A DNA stretch of 64,000 nt from MTP4 sp052056915 (lineage in GTDB: Archaea; Halobacteriota; Methanosarcinia; Methanosarcinales; Methanosarcinaceae). The stretch covers positions 2,604,001-2,668,000 of the forward strand of contig NZ_CP195119.1 of assembly GCF_052056915.1 (NCBI RefSeq), given 5' to 3'. The position numbers were made by a program, and so were the translations under genes. Positions within the stretch are counted from its first letter, which is position 1. Each line of letters opens with the position of its first letter. This document shows positions 52,350-61,300 of the stretch, piece by piece. Below the pieces are notes generated by a model. The model was not told the origin of the DNA. It made no database searches and worked only from the letters and a program-made list of their open reading frames with translations.

Positions 52350-52547
52350 TTTTTTTCGAAAAATTAAACAAGTAAACTTGTCTTAAGGTAATTTGCCTTT
52401 AATATCCAATATCGCATAAAATTTATCTATACAACCCCTGTCGGAAATTCTCTTTATTTTATGGGGTTAGTGAGGGGGGGTCCTGCATTTTCAAGGAAAT
52501 GAAATGATCAAACGAACGGTTTTTTTTGGTAAAATGAGGTGAAGGCA

Positions 52548-52585
52548 ACATCCCGGAACAGCCGCCAAGCAAAGTGCCGGGATGT
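52548..52585 (+). other. Leader hairpin upstream of the first CobN-like gene
   Basis: ACATCCCGG and CCGGGATGT are perfect 9-bp arms around a 20-nt loop, ending 24 nt before the ATG at 52610. GC-rich in an otherwise AT-rich leader. Confidence 0.6.
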
Positions 52586-52609
52586 CTTACACATTATCGG
52601 GTGGATAAT

Positions 52610-55600
52610 ATGCGAAACATAAAACATCAATTATTACTATTAAGCGTATTGATTTTGCTGGTTTTTTCAATGCCAGCGGTATCGGCTGACGAAAACCATG
52701 TTAATATTACAGTAATAAGCTACGGTACTCAGGCTGCCTTTGAGGAGGGCTGGAATACTAGCCCTTACAAGGACAATTTGAGTGTTACTTATTACGAGTC
52801 CGTAGCTACCGATTTTTCGGGTGTTGATTTAGGAAACCCGGATGTTATATTCACCTACATGCTCTGGGGTTCTGTCTTTGATGAAATTGGAGACGATCTT
52901 GAAAGGGCAAAGGCGAACGGGACCGTGCTTATCGACATTACCTCCACTTCGGGGGCGTCGTTCAATATGTCTGATTATGACTATGCCTACCCCGGGGATG
53001 AAAACGGAAGTACGGTCGAGAGGTACTTTTTTAACATCGGGGTAAAGGAAGAGTTCCTTAAAGAAAACTCCAGAAACTTCCTGGCCTACCTTGCCCAGAA
53101 TTTTTCAAGCAAAACGGAGCTGACTGCAGGCTGGAAACTTGATGATCATCCTCCTATAATTCTGCCTTCCGGGCTTTACCACCCGGATTCTCCTGTCGAC
53201 AAGTACTGGTTTGACAACAACTCAGAATACCTTGAATGGTACGGCAACAGCTCAAACGGGGATCACAGGGTCTATGACCCGGACCGTCCCACAATCGGGA
53301 TATGGTTCCATAAGGGGGATTACAAGGACGGGAACACCGAGGTTGTGGACGCACTTATCAGGGACCTTGAGAGCAAGGACTGCAACGTGATTGCAGGTTT
53401 TGATACGTTTAACAATATCACCGGTTTTTACTGTGACGAAAGCGGTGAACCTCTGATCCAGTGTGCGATTTCTCTAAAGAGTTTTGCGCTTAACTACGAA
53501 AACTATACCCGTGGAATCGAGGAACTGGAGGACCTGGACGTGGCGGTACTGAAAGGCATCGTGGCTTCGGAATCCGATGATCCTGCCGATGCTAACAGGG
53601 GGATTCCCACCGAAGAGGTCGCCCGAAAGACCATGGCTCCGGACAGGGACGGCATTTTCGAGTATATCGTGGTTGGGAAGAGGATCAAAATTTCCTGGAC
53701 CGAGTCATTGTTTGAGCCAATCCCTGCTCAGGTAGACTGGATCGCAAACCGCTCGATAAACTGGGCGGAACTCAAACTCAAGGATAACAATGAGAAAAAC
53801 GTTGCAATAATCTATTACAACTACCCTCCCGGAAAAGACAACGTCGGGGCAAGTTACCTTAACACCATCTCGAGCATGGTTTCCATACTTCAAAATATGA
53901 ATGAAAGCGAAAGGAACTATGATGTAGAGGATATCCCGACAAACTCAACGGAACTGCTGGACAGGATCCAGAGCCAGGGCCGGAATGTCGGTTGCTGGGC
54001 TCCCGGGGAACTTGAGGCAATGGTCCAGAATGGAATTGATAGCGGGGACATGGTGCTCCTGCCAATGGAGACCTACAGGGAATGGTTTGAGTCCGAAATT
54101 CCCGAAGACCTCAGGGAAGCTACCATTGCGGAGTGGGGCGCACCCTGGGAAGAAGACGTGCCTTCGGACAAGAGCCACATGATCTGGGAAAACGAAAGTG
54201 GGAAATATATCGTTATCCCGGCTGTCCGTTGCGGGAACGTCTGGCTCATGCCCCAACCTGCAAGGGGTTTCATGCAGAATGAAAACGCCATGTACCACAG
54301 TAGCATTCTCCCGCCCCCACACCAGTACATCGCTTTCTACCTCTGGCTGAACAAGAATGAGGAGTGGCAGCCCGATGCCCTGATCCATCTCGGGACCCAC
54401 GGGACCCACGAATGGCTCCCCGGCTCGGCGTACGGGATGAACCGCACAGCGGAATGGTCTCCCCTCTTGCTTCAGGACCTTCCGAATATCTATCCCTATA
54501 TCGTGGCAAACGTGGGTGAAGGCCTGACTGCGGAATACCGCGGAAACGCCCTGATAATCGACCACCTGACCCCGACCCTTGAAAAGGGTGGTCTGCACGG
54601 GGAAATGGCAGGGCTTGCCGGAAACATCCAGTCCTACTACGACCCTGCCATGAGCGGGACCGATGTGCAGGAAAAATACCGGAAGCTTATAATCGATGAG
54701 ATGCTCGAACTCAAACTCGATGTAGACCTTGAAGTTGACGAAAGCATGGTTGAGGAGCTCAGGACCAATGAAACCTTCTTCAATGATTTCGTGAAAAACG
54801 TCCTCCACGAGTATCTTGAAGAAATTTCCGAAGAAAACATCCCCTACGGCATGCATGTGTTCGGGGAGGTACCTCCCGAAAAGAGCCTGGAGCAAAAGCA
54901 GGACGAACTGGTATCCATTATCCGGACAATTATGGGTACATCTTTTGAAGGGAATGTGACCGCTGCTTTCTATACCAATGCAACAGGGTATCCTGAAGGT
55001 ATTCCTGAGGAGGATACGGATGTAGACCTGATGATAAGGGAAGTTGTAATCAACGGGACGGACCCCGCAACGGCCCAGGACATTGTATACGGTTCCAACA
55101 ACATTTCCGTAACCAGTGACCTTGAATTCGGTTTAAGCTACAAAGACAGAGTTGTCGAACCTGTACTGGACGACCTGCCCTCGGTTATCAGGACTATGCT
55201 CGGTTCTTCCTTTGAAGGGAACGTGACCGCTGCGTTCTATTCCAACGCAACCCTCTACCCTGCAGGTATTCCTGAAAACGACACGAAAGTAGATGCCCTG
55301 GTCTGGGATGTTATCTACAACGGTACGAAGTACCGGGACGCTCAGGACGCGATTTACGGCTTCAACAACAGTTCGGTAAACATCGACCTGAAACAGGGTC
55401 TTGAATACAAAGCCGATATCCTGGATCTGCACAGGGACGAGATGAGCCTGATGGTAAGGGCAATGATGGGAAGTAGCTTTGAAAAAGCTGTGGAAGCTGC
55501 CTTCTATTCCGATACAACGGAATACCCGCTCGGGATTCCCTCGGATGACAGCAGGGTGGACCGGCTTGTCTGGGAAGTGGTTAGCAGCAACAGTAACATC

Positions 55601-57535
55601 ACCCCCGAAGCAGCCCAGGACCTGGTCTACGGAAGCAATGAGAGTTCGGTCAGTTCCGCCCTTGAGGTCGGGATCGAATACAGGGACAGGCTCAGGCAGT
55701 GTTCCCAGGAAATGGACCACTTGCTCTCAGCCCTTGAAGGTGGCTACATTCCCCCGAGTTCGGGCCGGGACCCGATCCAGAACCCTGATTCGGTTCCCAC
55801 AGGGTGTAACTTCTACGGGGTAGACTCAAGGCTTTACCCCTCGGAAGCTGCCTGGGAATTGGGAGTTGCCATGGCAAATTCCCTGCTTGAGGACTATTAC
55901 GGAAAATACGGGGAATACCCGCAAAAAGTCTCGTTCTCCAGGTTTGGCGTGGAGTTCATAAGAGACCACGGGACCCTTGAAGCCGAAGTGCTTTACCTGC
56001 TCGGGATAAGGCCTATCTGGGATGATGAAACCAGGCAGCTAAAAGTAGACGATGAAGGAAATTTTGTGTTTGAGGTCATGAACGAGTCTGAGATGTATGC
56101 GCTCCTGCCTGAAGACTCCATCCTGAGAAACGAATCCCTGATCGGCAGGCCGAGGATCGACATTGTCTATACGACCGCAGGGATGCGGGACGCTTTCCCT
56201 GACAAGATGAAAATGATAGATGAGGCTGTCAGGCTTGCAGCCAACCAATCCACAGTCCCGGATACCAACTACACGAACTATGTCAATGAGAACAGCCAGC
56301 AGATCTTTGCTGCCCTTGTCGCTGCAGGGTATGACAGTGATACTGCAAAAAAATTGTCCGAAATGCGCTGTTTTGCGGTTAAGGACGGGACTTACGAGAT
56401 CGGGGTTGCCAATGCCATCGGTGCAAGCGGGACCTGGGAAAACGAGGATAAGATTGCCGAGCTTTACCTTGACAAGATGGGCTATGCCTATGGGACCGAT
56501 ATCTGGGGCGAAAAGTGTTCCGAGCTCCTGGCAGAAAACCTGAAAGCTGCGGATGCGTCTGTCCACTCGGATTCCTCGAACCTCTACGACACTCTTGACA
56601 ACGACGACTTCTTCCAGTACTTCGGAGGCATGAACCTGGTGAGCAGGTACCTTTCAGGGGAAACTCCGGAGATGTACGTCTCCGATACCCGGAGCCAGGA
56701 CGCGGAAAACTGCGGGATGGTCCCGATGGACGAATACCTGAAAAAGAACCTGCGGTCCAGGTACCTCAATGACCAGTGGATCAAGGGCATGATGGAATCC
56801 GGGTATGCCGGAGGCAGGATAATGTCCGAGTTTGTAAACAACCTCTGGGGCTGGGAAGTTTGTGACCCGGACCTTGTGGATGACAGCGACTGGGAACTGG
56901 TCTATGAAACCTACATCAACGACCCGGACATGCAGGAATGGTTCAAGGAAAACAACCCTTACGCCATGCAGTCAATAGAAGCCAGGATGCTGGAAACAAT
57001 GCGTAAAGGCTACTGGGAGAATACTGAGATAAGAGACCAGCTCGTTTCCGAGTACGTAAAGTCAGTGGTAGAGGACGGAGTCACCTGCTGCCACCACACC
57101 TGCGGAAACCCCCTGCTTGATGAGTACGTGAAAGGCATGATGTCCGTTGCGGGAGTCAGCCAGGAGCTTCAGGACGCATATAACCAGAAGATCACCGAAG
57201 CGACCGATTTCCCGGAGACTACCTCTACTACTTCTTCCAGCAGGAGCAGCAGTGGCAACAGGGGCAGTTCTACCCCTGTGGTAAAGAGTGCTAACCAGAC
57301 AACCGTTCAGGAAACCGATGCCGGATACGGAACCCAAACCCCCGATGCTCCGGAAAGCTCTTCATCTGCCGAATCCGATCCTTATGTGGAAGGCTACGAG
57401 ATGCAGAAAGATGCAGCCGATGGTTCCGAGGGAGGAAGTCCGATGTCTTTCTCAGGTTCTGACGTTGTGGGTACTTTGTTCGTACTTGCAGCAGTGGGAG
57501 GTATCTATCTCGGATTCAGGAAGAGAAAGCTTTGA
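52610..57535 (+). CDS. Secreted, membrane-anchored CobN-like protein, copy 1
   Basis: 1641 residues. CobN/BchH-type metal-chelatase large-subunit fold (COG1429) but with a signal peptide (LLLLSVLILLVFSMPAVSA) and a C-terminal membrane helix (VVGTLFVLAAVGGIYLGF) followed by RKRKL, so the protein is outside the cell. Conserved CobN region DALIHLGTHGTHEWLPG; near the end CCHHTCGNPLLDEYV, a possible metal site; then a Ser/Thr-rich stalk. Residues ~765-1030 hold three homologous ~88-residue modules. The ATG at 52610 has GGTGG upstream. Fourth gene of the cluster. Cobalt or corrinoid handling is inferred. Confidence 0.85.
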   Translation: MRNIKHQLLLLSVLILLVFSMPAVSADENHVNITVISYGTQAAFEEGWNTSPYKDNLSVTYYESVATDFSGVDLGNPDVIFTYMLWGSVFDEIGDDLERAKANGTVLIDITSTSGASFNMSDYDYAYPGDENGSTVERYFFNIGVKEEFLKENSRNFLAYLAQNFSSKTELTAGWKLDDHPPIILPSGLYHPDSPVDKYWFDNNSEYLEWYGNSSNGDHRVYDPDRPTIGIWFHKGDYKDGNTEVVDALIRDLESKDCNVIAGFDTFNNITGFYCDESGEPLIQCAISLKSFALNYENYTRGIEELEDLDVAVLKGIVASESDDPADANRGIPTEEVARKTMAPDRDGIFEYIVVGKRIKISWTESLFEPIPAQVDWIANRSINWAELKLKDNNEKNVAIIYYNYPPGKDNVGASYLNTISSMVSILQNMNESERNYDVEDIPTNSTELLDRIQSQGRNVGCWAPGELEAMVQNGIDSGDMVLLPMETYREWFESEIPEDLREATIAEWGAPWEEDVPSDKSHMIWENESGKYIVIPAVRCGNVWLMPQPARGFMQNENAMYHSSILPPPHQYIAFYLWLNKNEEWQPDALIHLGTHGTHEWLPGSAYGMNRTAEWSPLLLQDLPNIYPYIVANVGEGLTAEYRGNALIIDHLTPTLEKGGLHGEMAGLAGNIQSYYDPAMSGTDVQEKYRKLIIDEMLELKLDVDLEVDESMVEELRTNETFFNDFVKNVLHEYLEEISEENIPYGMHVFGEVPPEKSLEQKQDELVSIIRTIMGTSFEGNVTAAFYTNATGYPEGIPEEDTDVDLMIREVVINGTDPATAQDIVYGSNNISVTSDLEFGLSYKDRVVEPVLDDLPSVIRTMLGSSFEGNVTAAFYSNATLYPAGIPENDTKVDALVWDVIYNGTKYRDAQDAIYGFNNSSVNIDLKQGLEYKADILDLHRDEMSLMVRAMMGSSFEKAVEAAFYSDTTEYPLGIPSDDSRVDRLVWEVVSSNSNITPEAAQDLVYGSNESSVSSALEVGIEYRDRLRQCSQEMDHLLSALEGGYIPPSSGRDPIQNPDSVPTGCNFYGVDSRLYPSEAAWELGVAMANSLLEDYYGKYGEYPQKVSFSRFGVEFIRDHGTLEAEVLYLLGIRPIWDDETRQLKVDDEGNFVFEVMNESEMYALLPEDSILRNESLIGRPRIDIVYTTAGMRDAFPDKMKMIDEAVRLAANQSTVPDTNYTNYVNENSQQIFAALVAAGYDSDTAKKLSEMRCFAVKDGTYEIGVANAIGASGTWENEDKIAELYLDKMGYAYGTDIWGEKCSELLAENLKAADASVHSDSSNLYDTLDNDDFFQYFGGMNLVSRYLSGETPEMYVSDTRSQDAENCGMVPMDEYLKKNLRSRYLNDQWIKGMMESGYAGGRIMSEFVNNLWGWEVCDPDLVDDSDWELVYETYINDPDMQEWFKENNPYAMQSIEARMLETMRKGYWENTEIRDQLVSEYVKSVVEDGVTCCHHTCGNPLLDEYVKGMMSVAGVSQELQDAYNQKITEATDFPETTSTTSSSRSSSGNRGSSTPVVKSANQTTVQETDAGYGTQTPDAPESSSSAESDPYVEGYEMQKDAADGSEGGSPMSFSGSDVVGTLFVLAAVGGIYLGFRKRKL
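54903..55700 (+). repeat. Three diverged ~265-bp repeats inside the first CobN-like gene
   Basis: In-frame modules starting SIIRTIMGTSFEGNVTAAF, SVIRTMLGSSFEGNVTAAF and LMVRAMMGSSFEKAVEAAF, each with a YP-GIP motif and an AQD-YG segment. The second CobN-like protein has only one corresponding module. Confidence 0.85.
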
Positions 57536-57598
57536 GACTTCGATAGATTGGGGGTATTATTTATTTCAGTGCCCTCAAATCCTTTTTTTATTTTTTAC

Positions 57599-57777
57599 GG
57601 CTCTTCGCTATTTTGTATGGCTTAAAAATAGTTTTTTAGTTTGAAAGTTGCCCGACTCGTAAAGACAAATACTGAGCTTGAATTTGATTTTCAACAATAA
57701 GTGTTTTTAAATTTCATACATGCCATTCCCATTTTTAGGAGATGGATGAAATTACCCACTCGAAACAGCGAAGAGCC
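57599..57777. repeat. Distant inverted repeat GGCTCTTCGCT
   Basis: GGCTCTTCGCT at 57599-57609 and its exact complement at 57767-57777, followed by six T. 157 nt apart; may form a long hairpin or terminator. Confidence 0.6.
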
Positions 57778-57961
57778 TTTTTTACTTCTCCTGCTTCTTT
57801 TCTCTTGATTTCCTTTTCTACTGATCTCTTTTTTACTTCTATGGTTTTCTTTTCTTCATCTCTTCTTTTTTATGGCACAGTGTTTACTGGTTTTCATTTG
57901 ACGAATTTTTCTATTTGATTGGGCTATTTTTCCAGCCTTTTTAACTTCTTGTTATCTCCCA

Positions 57962-57979
57962 GGGTAACAATCGTTACCC
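57962..57979. promoter_or_regulatory. 18-bp palindromic operator, copy 2 (second CobN-like gene)
   Basis: Perfect arms GGGTAAC and GTTACCC around AATC, ending 11 bp before the TATA-like ATTATATG. Same motif, orientation and spacing as the site at 50594, implying one common regulator. Confidence 0.8.
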
Positions 57980-58200
57980 GAAAAACAGGGATTATATGTC
58001 AAATAAACTCAACTTGAGTTGTCCCTTAAGTGGATACTCTATGGATGAAATAGGTGGGATTGACTATAATAAAAAAACGAGATCATACTCATGGCTGGCG
58101 AATCAATATGTTTTTAATTGATTGTTGCTGGCATTTTCTCAACTTTTTGAAAGTATACTTGTGTTCAATTTCTGGAATCATGCCCCTCCGGAAATGCATT

Positions 58201-58226
58201 TTCCCGGCATGTTCCATCGCCGGGAA
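58201..58226 (+). other. Leader hairpin upstream of the second CobN-like gene
   Basis: TTCCCGGC and GCCGGGAA are perfect 8-bp arms with a 10-nt loop. A smaller AGCCC/GGGCT stem follows at 58291-58307, 31 nt before the ATG. Confidence 0.55.
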
Positions 58227-58338
58227 TCTCATTTAATAAGAAGTTTTGGCTTGCAATTACCGTCCCTTTGCAGTCTCTTACCCGGTGTTCAGCCCCACAC
58301 CAGGGCTTACATAATTTGATTTTTCACGAGGAGATACA

Positions 58339-61300
58339 ATGGAAAGAATTCGAAATAATAAATTAAAAAACCCTGTGCAATATGCTAAAGTTTTCGGATT
58401 GATATTTTTACTGCTTATAATGCTGGTCTCTGCTTGCCCTGCAGCTGGAAGTGAAGGAGTTAAGTATGAACTAGTGGCGAATACTACCAGTGACGAGAAT
58501 GGATATTATTCTTTTGGATATATTCCAAACGGTGAATATGAATTACTTGCCGCTACTTACGCTCAATATAAGAGTACGGATACTTGGTTATGGTACAGTG
58601 GCTCTGGAAGTCTCGCAGTTTCAAATGGTACTGATCTCTCTAATCAAAATATCACTATAAGTTCCGATGACCTCGTTCCACATGGTAAAGTTCTGGGCTT
58701 TCTTGACCGCTCAATTGTTAGTGGGTATGCCAAACCTAAAATGGGCTCTGCCAAACCGTATGTTGATGTTGTGCTGATAAGTTCTGATGAAGAGTTTGTA
58801 GCTAATACTACCAGTGACGAGAATGGATACTACTCTTTTGAAGATATCCCAAACGGTGAATATGAATTACTTGCCGCTACTTACGCTCAATATAAGAGTA
58901 CGGATACTTGGTTATGGTACAGTGGCTCTGGAAGTCTCGCAGTTTCAAATGGTACTGATCTCTCTAATCAAAATATCACTATAAGTTCCGATGACCTCGT
59001 TCCACATGGTAAAGTTCTGGGCTTTCTTGACCGCTCAATTGTTAGTGGGTATGCCAAACCTAAAATGGGCTCTGCCAAACCGTATGTTGATGTTGTGCTG
59101 ATAAGTTCTGATGAAGAGTTTGTAGCTAATACTACCAGTGACGAGAATGGATACTACTCTTTTGAAGATATCCCAAACGGTGAATATGAATTACTTGCCG
59201 CTACTTACGCTCAATATAAGAGTACGGATACCTGGTTATGGTACAGTGGCTCTGGAAATCTTGCAGTTTTAAATGGTACTGATCTCTCTAATAAAAATAT
59301 CACTATAAGTTCCGATGACCTCGTTCCTCATGATAAAGTTCTGGGCTTTCTTGACCGCTCAATTGTTAGTGGGTATGCCAAACCTAAAATGGGCTCTGCC
59401 AAACCTTATGTTGATGTCGTGCTCTTAAAAGAAAAGTATACGAACCTATCAAACAGCCCGCACCTAAACGTTTCGATTATTACCGGATACAGGTATGATT
59501 ACCAGCTTGAGACTGCGGTAAACAGGCTCAACGCTAACAGTGACCTGAACCTGACAGTGAGCTATTTTACGCCGAATAACCTGGAAAACCATACTGAGGT
59601 CGATTTCGGTAGTATGGATATCATCTACATCAATATGTTTACCCAGGACGCGGAACTGCTTCGGGACGATATTGATGAGGCAATTGCAAACGGAGCTGTG
59701 GTCATTGGTCAGACTACTACCCTTCCTGATAATCCTGAGCCAATTCCTTCAAAATTTGATGATAAAGCTGGATTGATGGCTTTTCTCCAGAGCTACTGGT
59801 CAAATATCCCCGCAGATGACCAAAACCTGGACTACATGATTTTTTACCTCGCAAGTGAGTACTACGGCAGGAATGACCTCGATATAGAGGCTCCGATAGG
59901 TCCTCCTAAAAGAGCTATCTATCACCCTGACTTCGTTAATGGTTCAGACCTTTATTTTGCCGAAAGCTATGAGGAATACCTGGACTGGTATGTAAACCGT
60001 GAGGATGAGGGGCACCGTTATAACGCAGGTGCTCCCACCGTAGGCCTGGCTTTCTATGCTTCTTACTACCCTAATAGGATGGAACCTTTCGAAACCCTTA
60101 TCCGGGAATTCGAATCAAGGGGTGTCAACGTTATCGCTTTCTACGGGGATTCTTCCAACCGGTGTGATCCTTTCATCAGGAACGAGACCGAGACGTACAT
60201 GGACGCCCTCATCTCCTTTACGTACCGTGGAAACTACTTCGATACCGAAGGGCTGGACATCCCCCTTATCAACGGGGTCCTGAACGGGTACCTGAACTAT
60301 ACGGAATGGAACGAAAGCAGTAGCCCCCTTCCGGCTGACAGCATGATGAGGATCTACAGGCCGGAATGGTATGGGTTCATCGACCCGATCATGATTTCCA
60401 CCTCCGAGATTCACCCTGAAACCGAGGAGGAAATCTACGTTCCGATTCCGGGGCAGGTTGACTGGCTCGTAAACCGCACCCTTGCCCAGGTCGAGCTTTC
60501 TCCTGAAAGGACTCCCGAAGCCGAAAAGAAGGTTGCAATCATCTATTACAACCACGGCTGTGGTAAGGACGGGATCGGGGCTTCCTACCTGGACGTTGCA
60601 CCCAGTATCAGCAAGCTCCTTGAAGGAATGGCTGATGCGGGTTATGCCGTGGATTCCGGCAGTATCCCGAACGGAAGCGAACTTACGGACCTTATCCTGG
60701 TGCAGGGCACGAATATCGGGACCTGGGCTCCGGGAGAACTTGACCGGATGGTTGAGAACGGGGACGTTGCCCTGATCCCCAATTCTACTTACAGTGAATG
60801 GTTCGAAGCCCTGCCTGAAGCCCGGCAGCAGGAAGTAATTTCCCGTTGGGGGGAAGCTCCCGGGGAGATAATGGTGTATGAAAACGAGAGTGGAAAATAT
60901 CTTGTTATCCCGAAGATCGAAGTCGGAGATGGGGTAATCCTTGCTCCCCAGCCTACAAGGGGCTGGCTGCAGGACAACGACGCCCTCTACCATTCCAAGG
61001 ACCTGCCCCCACACCACCAGTACATTGCCTTCTATCTCTGGCTCCAGAACGAATACGGGGCAGATGCCATGGTGAACATGGGCAGGCACGGGACCGTGGA
61101 ATGGCTGCCAGGCAAACAGTTCTGTCTTTCCAGTGAAGGCTGGCCTGCCCTGATGAACGGGGACATCCCGGTTATTTATCCCTATGTCATGGACGGGCTT
61201 GGGGAAGGCGTCCAGGCTAAGCGCAGAGGCAACGCCGTTGTCATCGACCATCTCATCCCTCCTGTCCTTGAAGCCGGGCTTTACGGGGAATACGCGGACC

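Larger units (their letters stand above)
57536..58338. other. Long intergenic region and leader of the second CobN-like gene
   Basis: 803 bp. Holds T-rich stretches after the first CobN-like gene, an 11-bp inverted repeat (57599/57767), the second palindromic operator (57962), a TATA-like ATTATATG (57991) and a ~320-nt leader with a hairpin (58201). The short open frames here look non-coding. Confidence 0.6.

Noticed and set aside
52480..52610. Cobalamin riboswitch in the first CobN-like leader
   Set aside because: Only superficial fragments (GGTGAA, AGCCGCC) resemble the motif; the conserved B12-box context is not evident. A covariance search would decide.
58054..58236. 60-codon frame in the leader of the second CobN-like gene
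   Set aside because: No ribosome-binding site, odd composition, and it covers a hairpin; more likely untranslated leader.
58483..59421. Mobile element or assembly duplication as the source of the 324-bp repeats
   Set aside because: Repeats are in frame, lie inside one continuous gene and have no terminal inverted repeats; assembly error remains possible but is not indicated by the sequence itself.
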